Shown in pieces: positions 47,195 through 58,895 of a DNA stretch of 64,000 nt. How positions within the stretch are numbered: position 1 is the stretch's first letter; every line of letters begins with the position of its first letter. Source of the DNA: Gymnopus androsaceus JB14 (lineage: Eukaryota > Basidiomycota > Agaricomycetes > Agaricales > Omphalotaceae); NCBI GenBank assembly GCA_009733575.1, contig ML769398.1:248001-312000 (forward strand). The letters run 5' to 3'. A program made the translations under genes and the position numbers. A model generated the notes under the pieces. It saw only the letters and a program-made list of their open reading frames with translations, did no database searches and was not told the DNA's origin.

Positions 47195-49290
47195 CTATGA
47201 TACCCACACTTCACTAAGAACATTCCACTCCTTCAACGTCCTTACCTCCACCGGTCTCACAGCCACACTGAGCACATCCTCCTCCCCATCCCCAACAAAC
47301 TTTTCTCCCACCAACAACAACCTTAGCCCTCCTACAGTCGCAAATCCCCATTGCAGAGCTACATACTCTAGCTCGAAATCCAACGTCGCTTGATGTTTCG
47401 CCGACGGCCAAGAGGCCGCTGTCTGATCATCTGATGAGGATTTATCGACTTCAGTTTTGGACTTGGACGACGAGGGCACTTGTAACTCGATTGTATGGAA
47501 GTGCAATTGCCGAAGGACCACTGAATACCACTGCAGACATTCTCTGCCGTTTGGATTCATCCAGCTTTTCGAAAAAAGGTGGAGGTAATGAGGTTATGTT
47601 GTCAAGACTCGAGGTTGCAGCATCGGACTCTCTCGTCGCAACCGACTGCTCTTGGGAGGCTGCAAGGAGCTTCTGGTGTGCGAGTGGGTAGTTGAATGTA
47701 GAGTAGGTAGGGGAAGGAGAGGAGAATCCTGGTGAGGATAGAGCACGGGGACTGAAGGAGGAGGATTCAGGTAATGCGGACTTTGTTATTTCTAGGACGG
47801 AAGCTGGAAGAGGGCTTAGATGTTGTATCACTAATGATAACTGGAGCCGCTGCCCCTGCTTATCCGACGGTAGGAGGGAAGACACGACCAGCGTGAGCGC
47901 GATCTTGAAACCCTTTCCAACAGAAATGGTTTCACGAGGAAGATCTCGGAGGAGGAGATGAGCATCAATGTTAGTGCTGGGGGGAGGTTGTGGTGATGGT
48001 GCGATTTGCGCCAAGCCTGTAACCATAGACGATGTGCGCGCTCGATAAGGAGAAGGAGAGCTAGGTCGTGCTGTTGGAGAGCCAGGACGGGATTGCGGGA
48101 GCTGTGGAGATCGAGGTCGTGACTGGAGCAGCTGCTGGGGTGCTGGACCTCTTTAGATAAGGAGGAAGTGCAGACGCTGGTTGAGCCTGTGATGGCTGAG
48201 GAGGGAGTGGTATTCGTCGAGTCAACATGGACGTAAGTAGACGACCTGGCTCTCCGTACGATGATCTCCAAGAGATATCAAGGCGGCCAAGGGGTATAAT
48301 CGAGCCAGGGATGTGCACGACTGGTTCGAGCGAGGTAGACTTGGGAGTGAGGATGTAAATGTACTGGCGCATATCTTGTGGTTGCATCAGTGCCGTTGAG
48401 CCTGTGTAAAGACTTTGCTCCTCTCCTTCAACATCTATTACATTCACATCCCGCGCATCCCAGCCTTCAACAGGTTCAAAACGCATTCGCTCAAACCAAA
48501 TCGGCTCTGGTGTAAGGTTTTGGATATGTACCTCGAGAAAGACTTTATCGCGTTCCGCTGGGACCATCATTGCTGATGGAGATTTTGGAGTGTGAACTTT
48601 GGTCTTGACGGAGAGGGGATTTGTGACCTAGAAGAGGTGAGATGAACTGAAAAAGGTATTCAATAAACAGCTGTACTCACAACAAACTTGTAAAACTTTC
48701 TGAAAGTAAGGATATTTGGATCTGAGCTGTCTTCGGAGGAAGGTGCAACACGAGAACCCTGGGGAAAGTGATAGGATACAGTGCATGCAAGAACATGCTG
48801 GCCCAATTCCTTGATCTCATGGTGGACTACATTCTCCAGTGTGTCTCCTGGCGCCAGTCGAGTATCTGGGCCTCCGATTTCGATTAGAGTGAGCTTCGAA
48901 GTGGCTGTCTGCATTTCCACCTTCATTCCTACTGAGCGAACCTCCGTAGTTGCCTCATTATTGACTGAAAGGCAACTAGAAAAGACTTCGCCCAGTTGTA
49001 TTGACCCGAATGAGCCGGGAAGAGTCAATAGCTCGGATGCCTGGGTGAGATCTCGTAGAGTTTTTGGATGACCAGGAAGGGGATTTGTTCCTTGTAAAGA
49101 CAAGACTGATTGAGTGGAATGGGCTGAAAATGACGGAGACGACGAGTAAAATGGCTGCCATGCGCTAGCCAATGCGGGTCTCTATAAGAGCGTAAGTTTA
49201 CTCTGAATATAAGAGCTTGCAGAAACTCACAGAGACCCGCATTACTTTCAGCGACAGTAGATGAGTAGCGGGACCATCCGAAGACGACAT
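47195..49290 (-). CDS. TRAPP complex subunit 13 homologue (TRAPPC13/DUF974)
   Basis: This is a subunit of the TRAPP vesicle-tethering complex acting in Golgi and autophagy traffic. The first exon MSSSDGPATHLLSLKVMRVS joins RPALASAWQPFYSSS. The diagnostic block then reads LLTLPGSFGSIQLGEVFSSC, LSVNNEATTEVRSVGMKVEM, PGDTLENVVHHEIKELGQHV and LACTVSYHFPQGS, matching the DUF974 N-terminal beta domain. Later parts include RKFYKFVV, KVFLEVHIQNLTPEPIWFER, MRQYIYILTPKS and IPLGRLDISWRSSYGEPGRL, then a low-complexity Pro/Ser stretch and a C-terminal beta region ending SEVWVS. About four introns. Frame joins near 47460 and 48060 fit short introns. Confidence 0.85.
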
Positions 49291-49414
49291 GCAAGTCGGG
49301 AGAAAGACGCGGGGAAGGCGCTTAGCTCTCAGCTAATTCTACTAAACGTAATACTAATATCGTTTGCAACACAGTGTAGCAACAGCCTAAGGGTATATTC
49401 AAACAAACTAACGT

Positions 49415-50267
49415 CTACAATTCCAAAAAGTCGTCATCTTCCTCGACCAAAACATCCAACAGTTTGAAGAAACTGGCCATCGGAAAACCCACTACATTCT
49501 GATAATCTCCTTCAATCTTTCTCACCAGCACACCTCCCATGCCTTGGATAGCGAATCCTCCTGCACGGTCAATTCCTTCTCCAGAGTCTACATAAGCTTT
49601 TATAATGTGCTGAGGGCTATCGGCAAAGTAAACCAAAGAACGTTCGTCGATGGAATGTAGTCCGTATCCAGGTGAAGTGAGAATAGGATAGACCAAGGTC
49701 ACTCCGGTGACGACTTCGCATACTTGTCCATTGAGATCCAGCAGCATCCTTCAGATTATCTGCCTTGTCCTTTGGTTTCTCGAGTAATTCCTGACCAGCA
49801 GAAGGAAGCAGAGTGTAATCTGTCTGCGAGGTAGATGGCTGGACATGGGTAAGAACTACAGTATCTGCTGCGATGACAAGATCAGGTGCGTTATCTGGAT
49901 CTTCAGCCTAGAAGAGGTCAGCAAGACAGAAATGCCAGAGAATGCAGACAAACCACTAGTTTCTCGTAGACCTCTACTGCTTTATGACTTGCCGTAGCAA
50001 CGGGATATTCATGTATATCCGCAAAGGATGATGGAGGGAGATCTTCTTTAAACGTTGATGGAATAATATCTGGGGCAAGTCCCTACTGACGAAAGCATCA
50101 ATGTAAAGCTGGAATTGGGCAATCTCTGTACCCACAATGGTTTTCAATATGTCGCGCCGTCTTGGGCTGTTGGAAGCCAGAACAATTCGCTTTCCAGCAA
50201 GTTTCTTCATAGCAGGTACAGGAAGCGCATGTGGAAGGACATGCTGGGTCGATAGTTCTCGAGACAT
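49415..50267 (-). CDS. Maf-like nucleotide pyrophosphatase
   Basis: The Maf/ASMTL family hydrolyses non-canonical nucleoside triphosphates (house-cleaning). The start is MSRELSTQHVLPHALPVPAM, then the signature KRIVLASNSPRRRDILKTI, ATASHKAVEVYEKL, DLVIAADTVV (catalytic Asp), the EVVTGVTLVYP segment, IIKAYVDSGEGIDRAGGFAI and YQNVVGFPMASFFKLLDVLV. These are all the conserved family motifs, in order, with a stop at 49415. Three or four short introns. The start at 50267 is chosen over an upstream alternative because it is the first ATG that fits the family length. Confidence 0.9.
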
Positions 50268-53200
50268 GATGGAACTTTGGAAGGAAAAGCTCACGTCATC
50301 ATGATTCATCACCACGAGTCAGGTGATTCAATCGTTTATTTAAATCGAATTTTGTCAAGCGCCCGTTCTTTAGCTCAACCACCACTTTGATGAACCTTCA
50401 GCATAACCAAATCACCATTTCTCAGGCCTTGCTACAGCGACTTTTCCTTCTTTAACGCTCCAGATGCCCGTTCATGTCGCCCTGAACCTGTTCTACCCTG
50501 GTTTCTCATCCCCTCCAGCCGATTCGCTTCTAGTTCTATCCAGACAGAAGTGAACATCTAACCCTAAGTTCTTTCTGGCTGTCGCATATCTACATTACTG
50601 CTTGCTACGCTCTTATGCCACTTTAACTCCAGAGTAACAGTTGAGGGAACTTGTATTTGAGGGAACTTTACGCCAGAGCATTCCGCTTGGGTCACGCGAA
50701 TAGTGCTCTCTGACGTTACCGAGAAACTTGCCTGCAGTGATCCCTCCTACTATCCTCTATCGCCCTTCCAACGTGTTCGGCTTTTGCGTCGCTCGACAAT
50801 TCCCCGCACCGCGTACAAAGTCCAGCCTGCGTCGTCTCGGGACCCCTTCTTCTCCTCTTCCTCACGCACAGATAGCTGCCTTGGCATGCTTTCTTCATCG
50901 CTAGAGCGAGCATGGAAGGGAAGACGATGCCGGAAACGCTTGGATTTCAATTTGTGTGGCTGTTGAGCTGACGTGATGGGCACTAGAGGGTGTCGCGGCA
51001 CCTTGGGATAACAAGTTGGAGGAGGAGCAGGCTACGCACATTTTGGAGTCAGATTGAGCTTTTCGTTCATCCCTACCAGTGGCTTCCATACAGACATCCT
51101 TATTGATGTCCAACTCGGTCATATTACTCCAGCGACTGCTCTGGCGCCAGATTCGTCTGGTTGATCCCACACAAATTCCCTGGCCCTAGAGTTTTTCCCT
51201 CTGGGACAAGCTTCCGCACAAGATATCGGCATCCATGGTCTTTTTGACCTCCCTCCGCTGAACTTGGCTTGTTCGACTTCATGTCGGACGAGTCAAAGTC
51301 AAACCCGGCAGCAGTTCGACCATCTTTCCACTGCCGTGACCAATCTCGATCTCTCTTTTGCTCTCAGTCTTTCCCACTGTCATAACGAATAGTCGAGGAG
51401 GTCAGAAGCCGGCGTGCATCGGAAATTTGTACGGCTACGGGGAAGTGTATCTATCAGGGATTTATAGGACGTGGATTGGGCTAGGCATGGACATCAAGGG
51501 ACTCGAACAGAAAAGCGCTATGCATGGATTTCACTTGACAGGTGGCGACCTTTGCTTGATAGGACTTTAGCTCCGGCACGAGCTCGATATGGTGGAGATC
51601 CTGCTTTTGGCCTTCTATACGCGGTTTATGTGAGTATGGTCATTGCTTCCGGGTTCCTGGTACGTCGGGACAGCTTCAGCCGCCCCCAACTTCGCGCCCT
51701 TTCAGTACAGACAGGCCGGACTATGATGTTTTTCGCTGCAGTCGACTAGCTTGCTCCCACCTCGCTGACTAGGTTCTCCGGACAACGTTGTTCGTGTCGG
51801 GAAGTGATTCTTTGTAGAGCTTAGTGCTGATCAAGGGTTTGGAATACGATAGGAGCTGGCATTCTGCGTCCATCCAAGGTAACCGCAAAGACCCGTTTTG
51901 GATTCCTTCTGCGCTTCATTCGCTTGTTCTTCGTTGCGCTGGTCTGTTACCGGCGTTTACTTTTTCCGGCCCAAGGTATGGTTTTCGATGATCCAGTGAA
52001 TGGTATGCATCTCGTTTTCGCGCTTCTACCAAGCCCAGTAATCGCTCTCTGGGATGAATGACTTTTTCGTGGGTCAGTTGGACAGTCGTTGCTTGCTGTA
52101 ATTTACAACTCCTTCGGGATGTGGTAATAGAGGTTCTTTTCACCTCGAGTGCAGCAGGCAGTCTTCAGTCTTCCGGCGGCTTACTGATGTTATAATCTGG
52201 GTTGAGCATTCTGGTGTGTCGGTGGTTCGCAGCCTGGTCGCAGCTTCGCTGGTGAGGGTTCCATCATCTCTGGGTTCCGATGTAGACGTATCGCGACTAG
52301 TCGCCCGTACAAGAAGACAGGTGGATGCGAGGGCGGTTGATTCTCTGAAGATCGGCGAGCAGTTACTTGGACGTCTTTTCCGGAGGCGAGCGACAAGGAA
52401 TGCTGGAGTACCTCTGGGTCTTTCTACCTTGATGAAGCTCTGCTGTCTCATATGTCCCCTCGCTGCTCTTCGAGAGTAAGAACTATGTTGGTTAATGGGT
52501 TCTCTAATCGCGAGTGTGGTTGGAACACCTGCTAGCTGTTTCGGCTAGTAGGGACTACATAGGAGCAGGAGCAAGTGAAAGAATGCGGTATGAGGTTCTT
52601 CGGACCACGTCGTAGCGGGGGTTGCCTATTAAGGGCTTCGAGAGTGGCTTTGAATCTGTGCCTTGGCGTTTCCTTCAAGGGAATACCGGCATGGTCGTGC
52701 TTCGGAAACTGACGAAAGTCGATTCTGGATTGGCTTGGGGAGGACTTGGATGTCCTAAGATCCTATTTGGCCTTGCGCAATTTTTTAATTTTCTTTGCTT
52801 TCGTAGCAAATTCTTTTCGCTCTAAATACCGTACCTCTATATATACGGCCTTCTTTCCCTCTTTATAAGTAGCGGGCAGGCAAAAGATACTGTCGTTTTT
52901 TTGCGATGGTTTTGCAACTAACTAGATGTCTCCTCTTTAAATGGTTTACAAAGGCCTGAGCGACTCATCCCGCCGCTGCATACGGACTTAAAGTCTAGTC
53001 TATCCTCTCGAATAAATCCGACCAATCCAATTGAAATCCGCTGTCAACTTCTTCTTCTTTTTTTGTTGTGAATCGGTCGACCTAATTGACGACAATGGTT
53101 GGGTTTAGGTGGGCTGAAGGAACTCGAAGGAACTCGTCTAGTTTCTAGGAACTCCAGGTACGTATACTTCTTAATCTTCCTATCAATCCCTGAATCCAAG

Positions 53201-53617
53201 CTCGTTCAACTAACTTACTTACCTACTTTACTCGTGATGATATTCATTTTGTTCTGTTCCGTTCTGTGTTTATGACAGAACACTCACGCACTGGCAGTAT
53301 GATCGAATAATTGAAAAATCAACTATCGTTGACTGGAGACGCGCGTTGTATTTTCATCTTCATCTTCATCATCTTCTCCTTTTCATCTCCTCCATAACGC
53401 ACTCTATTCCAAATTGAGAGACGACCTGGAATACCAAATTTAAAAGTCACAGCGCTCGCATCCACACTTCTTCACACTTTCACAACGCCTGCAATTCGTA
53501 GGTATTAACACTAGAATATCTCGCGATGTATATTGAGATTCGGACCCCATTCACATACACGATCAACAAACCCGGGCCCCCAAAAGCTGCCCCAGACCCT
53601 GCCCGGCCAGGTGGGCC
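50268..53617. other. 3.3 kb without a supportable gene
   Basis: Open frames are short and broken on both strands, and none shows a motif I recognise (no reverse transcriptase, integrase, transposase or helicase signature). Composition changes from the preceding genes to a more even base mix at 50.7-52.6 kb and then to pyrimidine-rich low complexity at 53.0-53.4 kb (for example CATCTTCATCTTCATCATC). It may be an old decayed element or plain intergenic DNA. Confidence 0.4.
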
Positions 53618-54130
53618 TCATTTACGCTAATTCGAACAAGGATCATGACATGCAATACGCTAAAAATCTTCAAGTTTCCGGTACGCGCTGCCGCGCGCGT
53701 TTTTCTGCGGGTTCTGGGCAGTCTTTGGTGCATCGGAGTCTCGAACGGTCCTTTTTCGTATTTCCTGCCATGTATGAGGTACGCTTACCTCTAAAATCCT
53801 CCTCCGGGGGCCTAATTTAGCTAAGGGATGCATATGACAGATTAGGCCAAGGTCACAGGCGACCAAAAAGGTTTGCGAGACTGCAAAAATCACTTTTCTG
53901 AAAATTTCGTACAGGGGGACTCAAGATACGAAGGGTATCTTGAGTTCCCCTGTACGATTTTCATAAAAGTTGGTGTAGGAATCTCGCAAAAGATGTTGGT
54001 TTCCGTGACTTTGGCCCGATCTGTCATACGCGTACTTATAACGGGCAAAGCTTCGAACTCTGAGGCCCACTTTACGCTAAAAATGGCCAAGGATTCCGTC
54101 AAATCTGGGTCCTAATTTACGCTAATTCGA
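53618..54130. repeat. Large imperfect hairpin flanked by direct repeats (possible foldback element)
   Basis: A near-perfect 22-base stem, 53908-53929 with 53935-53956 and a five-base loop, lies at the centre. Pairing extends imperfectly outwards for about 100 bases each side; for example CATATGACAGATTAGGCCAA pairs with the inverse of TTTGGCCCGATCTGTCATACG. The whole is flanked by the direct repeat ATTTACGCTAATTCGA (near 53620 and 54115). There is no coding capacity. Confidence 0.7.
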
Positions 54131-54610
54131 GCGTGGGTCTGCGGGAGCTTCTGGGAGCCTCTCAGCTCATAGATCGAGGAAGAACTCGCCACTAAGCCTA
54201 AACAAGGACTCAGACTCGGAGGTTATACTTACCCGAAATCCAAGTACGATCCTTACTATCTGGTAGTTTGTGGCTAATACATCGACGCATTAAGTTTCAA
54301 CGTGTCGACGTTTCAATCTATATCTATATCTACTGTATCAGATATTTCTCTAAAATCCCGCTCTCTCAGATTCCAGACTCTGACTCTAGCTGTTCAAGTT
54401 CAAGTTTCTAGACCTCTGCTTAGACCTCACTTAGGCTACCCTCCAATGTCCGCTTCCGCTTCTTTTTCTTCTCTATTCTTCCACCACATCAGCCTTTTAA
54501 GGTTCGCAGTGAGTTTTTTGAATTCGGAAAGTGGGTAAGGGGAATAGCGCGAGGTGCTACCACACAACAATAGATATGCTCCGTATTGAACTGGGACAGA
54601 TCAAACCTGA
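54131..54610. other. Intergenic region, no gene seen
   Basis: Between the hairpin and the 3' end of the CHAT gene. No conserved coding sequence; short pyrimidine-rich runs only. Confidence 0.45.
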
Positions 54611-57559
54611 TCAAACGCCATAATGAACAAATGTTGCCCATGACCTCGGAGATACATTATTGCTTCGTAGGCGATCAATGGCAACAGCCAACGCATACGC
54701 GGGCCCTTCTGAACCGAAACTATCAGAACGGAACAATTCCTCGTATATGACTTCCATGAGTGGGGGGCCGTGACTATCTTCCATTGTCCTAGCAAGTTGT
54801 TCAGCTCCACCGAACACAAGAGCAAAATACGACTCACCACATCGTTGCTATCACACTCCGGTACCCTGCAAACATCATCGAAGCAGCCAGAGAAAGTGTC
54901 TCATCTGGCTGCTTCTGATCAATGGCCGCTGAATGGCACGCACTCAAAATGGCGAGAAATGAATCGTTGTTTGTACTATTGCGAAACATATCTCTGATTG
55001 CCAGCATGTCCAGAGTACCATCCTTCAAGACAAATCCGCTCAACAAAGCATTGTTTGCATTTTGCCTTCCGTGACATGCTAGATGAACGATTGTGGCACT
55101 CTGAAGCTTGTTGAGAACATCTGCTACAGTCCCATCGTGTGGTATCATTCTGTCAGGAGACACAACTGTGGTAACCTTGGCTACCTCCGCTGTGGTATCC
55201 GGAAGAGGCAGGCAGTTCTCTGCCTCAGGGACTGCGATAGCAAGGACATTTGACCTTGATACACTGAAATTTGACACACCCCTCTGTGCCTCCAGCAGAG
55301 CCTTCAATGTGGGGGTGTAGGATGATATGACATAGTCATAGCAGCATTCGTTTAGAGCAGAATCTTGATCATAAATACCAGCAGCATGGAAAGGCATAAA
55401 GCTCAAGCCACCTGTGGTACACCACCAAAGACGACGTCTATGCTCTGGTGATGAAGGTTTCTGTTTGTATGTTGAGTATTTTATTTTGAACGAAGATAAG
55501 TAACAGCTGTTGAGTGACTGACAGTGATATCAAGTGCTTGTAATATGGGTTTTACAATCTTCAGCCAAAGGTCATGCAACAATGTTGTGAATGAAGGCAG
55601 AGCATCTTGTTTCTTCCGTAACCCAAGACGCTCCTGAGCATTTCTTTAGTAGTACTAGAATAAGATCTCAATAGAGTTATCAATAACTAGAACATACCCA
55701 TTTGCATCTCTGGAAAAGAATTGGTGCTCAGATCGGAATGAATATGCCTTGAAATCAGTATGAAGGGGTACTATGGCTGCCATAGAAAAGTTGATAACCA
55801 CAGGCTGCGATATGGCTGTTTGGATGATGATAGCATGCATCTCAAGTAGAATCACAACTGGGCCGTTGCGTGCTGCAAAAGCCAATCTTTCAAAATCATC
55901 GCCCAGCATGAATCTACTGAAACCTTTCAATGCCCGTGCACGCTGAAGAAGCATTTCAAATTCAGCTGCTTTCTGGCGACGTTGAGCTGCATGATGCTCA
56001 TGGGCAAAGTCTGGACCAGAAGAAATACTTTGAAAACCCTCCAATGATGGTCGGCGTAGATCACCCACAGATCCCATATTCTGTGATGATTTGAGCTCCT
56101 CTGAGACCTCGACAAGCTGCTTTTGAAGTAGAGGATTAACTTGACCAATATGATCAAAACCAGTTCTCAGACGAAGAGCCTGAGCCCACATAACTGCTCG
56201 ACCGGCTTCCAACATTTCAATTGCCACAATGGGTTGAGAAACATCAAGTGCACGAGATGCCCCACGATTAACGAGGTCCCCTGCTATCACAAGTTGAGAA
56301 AGTTGTGATGTAGCATCGAGTTCAAAGCCAGCAATCTGAACCAGCAAATCAACGGCATTTCTGTACAAGTGCAACAGTGCTTGTCTGCACACTATGCTAT
56401 CAGGAATCCCGTTACCTTCAGCAATTTGCAATGTATCTCTACTAGACTGTAAGCGCTCCCGTGCTGGTGCATTATGCTGCTGTGTTGCCTCTATCGCATG
56501 CTGTATTGCCTGTACAAATTCAGAGGGATTTTGAACCAATAGGGCCCACTGGGAAAGTGAAGTAAGGATGGAGGAATAAACTGGATGCGTCGAAGGTGGT
56601 GACCCTTCACGTAGTAAGCTGGCCGCAATATGCACTTCTTCAGGACATCTAGTAAGTTCATAACGCAGACGCAAGGTTTCCGAAAAATTGACTAGATAAG
56701 AAAAGCGCCTTGGATTCTCTCGCACTCCTTTACGAGAAAGTACTGCAAAGTGATAGTCAAGTGCGCTGCGCAGATGAATTTCTTCGCCTGAAGATATAAA
56801 GCGCAAGCGAAGAGCAACAGCCAGCCCGTCAAGGATAACAGACTCGTCCGGAAACTTTTGTTTGTGCAGCTGAAGGGCTGCCCTGAACAAGGCAATACCC
56901 TCGTCAAGGACCTGAATGTCTTGAGACATCCTGTAGCGCTCAATTAGAGCAGTGGATAGAAGCGCACGAGGCATGGAAGAGCCTGTATAGGCGAGCTTGG
57001 ATGCTGGCATGGCAATGATTTTTCGCAGAGAATCAATTGCGCTGTCGAGATCAGTTGTCTGCAATAACCTTCGATAACGAGTTATAAGGGCTGTGGCAAG
57101 AGTGTAGAGATGAGTGGGAAGCAGCCAAGTGGGCTCTGAAGGACATGCCGCCGCTCCATCTCGACATCGCTGAATCGATTCATCAAGGTGAGCTACAATG
57201 CCAACTTCATCGTAGAGCGTTAAAAGGCAAATTCCGAGTAGCATCAGGGCATTACCATGCTGAGCATGGCCCTTGCCTCTTAAATTGAGTGCTTCACGCA
57301 AATACTGGACACTCAAATCAAGATCTTTACGTTTGCCAGTCTGCGTGAATTTGATCCAGAGCGCGTCGCCAAGGCGGCTAGAAAGTGAAGCGCGTCTCTC
57401 TGGGTCATTCCAAGTGTACACCATATGCTCTCTGCACTCCCTGATTATGGTGTCCACATCTACACCTCTTTCTGGGCGAGGATACTCGGTCCTTTGCAAA
57501 GAAAACTTGTAAGGCGAAGGAAACTTGAATGTTGAAGACACCGCACCGAAAGTAACCAT
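54611..57559 (-). CDS. TPR-CHAT caspase-like protease
   Basis: This is a predicted cysteine protease of clan CD (caspase/separase relatives) joined to a tetratricopeptide helical scaffold. From MVTFGAVSSTFKFPSPYKFS onward, residues to about 470 are repeated helical pairs of TPR type (for example LSSRLGDALWIKFTQTGKRK, GNALMLLGICLLTLYDEVGI, LYTLATALITRYRRLLQTTD). After a linker and three short introns the CHAT domain gives GGLSFMPFHAAGIY, VISSYTPTLKALLEA, IVHLACHGRQ with the catalytic His, GFVLKDGTLDMLAIRDM, and AILSACHSAA with the catalytic Cys. It ends RSWATFVHYGV. The length of about 925 residues and both catalytic residues are intact. Bacterial and some fungal CHAT proteases cleave partners to trigger cell death; the target here is unknown. 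No gasdermin-like gene was seen nearby. Confidence 0.88.
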
Positions 57560-58288
57560 ATACTTCTTTACCAATCTTGTTAAAAAGCTCCGTTATAACG
57601 AGCTTAGGCATATTGCTGAATGGATAAACTGAGCCTGTGCAAAGGTTCTGGAGTATTTGATGCAAGGGACTGAAGAACACGTAGGGCAGTTTAAAGCTAC
57701 GTAGGTCAATGGAGAGTCTCACCTTGGAAATTGTGTTGGAAAGGTACAATCCAGAACTTTCGGAATCGCAAGTCAATAACCTAGATACTCTCGACTCTCG
57801 AGCCTGGCGCCGTCGAATATGTTTTCGAATTAAATATGAGGGGTTGTCGAAGGTACAAGATGGAGTTAGAGAGCCCGTTCAGTCAGTATATATTGTAGAA
57901 CTGATGCAAAGACTGGCGAACCGTGGAAGACGACTAGGATGGCTCGGATGATGAAAAGAAGTTTAAGCGTTCATTCGCGCTTGCGAAGGCTGTGTCCGTA
58001 GTTCTCGTCGCCATTTACAGTGACAAATGGTGAGCCGGATATGATGAGATGCGATTCTTGTAATCCAAACGGAACAGTTTAGATAAATGTGTATTCTCAG
58101 ATGGAAAATCTGAGGGTTTGCTGAAAAGGGGTTTGCGACGAAATTCTGGTATAGATAGTCGTGATAGACTAATCATGGTATTTGGTCAGGTATTTAACGT
58201 TCGTGATTTTAATAGTGAGTGAGATGTTATCTTGGAAGTAAGCTCTACTGAAAGTTTCAAGTGGTCGGCCTCAGGCTCTGGGAGTTCT
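57560..58288. other. Upstream region of the CHAT gene
   Basis: It contains a plus-strand open frame (57709-57951, MESLTLEIVLERYNPELSES) and an overlapping minus-strand frame that might hold an extra 5' exon (MPKLVITELFNKI, then a GTAAAG donor). Phases do not join to the CHAT frame, so neither is annotated as a gene. Confidence 0.35.
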
Positions 58289-58564
58289 TCAGATGAACCC
58301 TTCAAAAGCATTGTGGTATGATTGAGTCAATACAAAATATTTGACTGGCACAGCTAGTAAAAATGGCAGGCTTAACATGAGGCCAACATGAGTAAGGATG
58401 AGCCAAAAAGCTGGTGTCCGCAATGGGCCTGCATGCGCAAACTGTGTATTATCACTGATCCACCAGAGCTCATGTGAAACGCCCGCAAGAAGATGGCACA
58501 ACAAGCAAACATCCTCGTTGTGGTAGCTGCGGTGCTCTTTGAGGTGGTGGGATTCTGATGCCAT
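58289..58564 (-). CDS. Small hypothetical protein with a hydrophobic segment
   Basis: An uninterrupted frame of 91 residues from MASESHHLKEHRSYHNEDVC. It has a cluster of His and Cys residues in the first third (HNEDVCLLCHLLAGVSHELW) and one hydrophobic segment, FWLILTHVGLMLSLPFLLAV, long enough to span a membrane. The family is unknown. It lies upstream of the CHAT gene on the same strand, 730 bases away. It may be a chance frame. Confidence 0.3.
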   Translation of the reverse strand: MASESHHLKEHRSYHNEDVCLLCHLLAGVSHELWWISDNTQFAHAGPLRTPAFWLILTHVGLMLSLPFLLAVPVKYFVLTQSYHNAFEGFI

Positions 58565-58895
58565 GGAACTATTATTTCGAGTCGAGCCTGAAATCAATCG
58601 AGAGCAATCCAAGCTTAGTGACTTTCATCGAGATTACTTTCTTGTTTGCTTCTTATTTTTAATATTATCTTTGCCCCAACGTCGACGCTGACCCGACTGG
58701 GAAACTAAATTGCCTGATTTAGAACTATTACTGCAGGAAAACGCGAAGTAGGAACGAATTTCATAAAAGATAAGTGATAGTACAATAGTACTACGTGTAT
58801 ATAATACTGATGCATGAACGGTACAAATAACGCTACAAGTCTATAACGAAATCCCAAGATAAATCTAGTCAAAAGCAAAGCAAAGCAACAACTCC

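Noticed and set aside
51358..51749. Open frames at 51358-51570 and 51471-51749 that might be a retrotransposon remnant.
   Set aside because: No reverse transcriptase, RNase H or integrase motif could be read in any frame.
57709..57951. Plus-strand frame MESLTLEIVLERYNPELSES as a separate small gene.
   Set aside because: It overlaps the likely 5' region of the CHAT gene on the other strand, has no upstream signals and no recognised motif.
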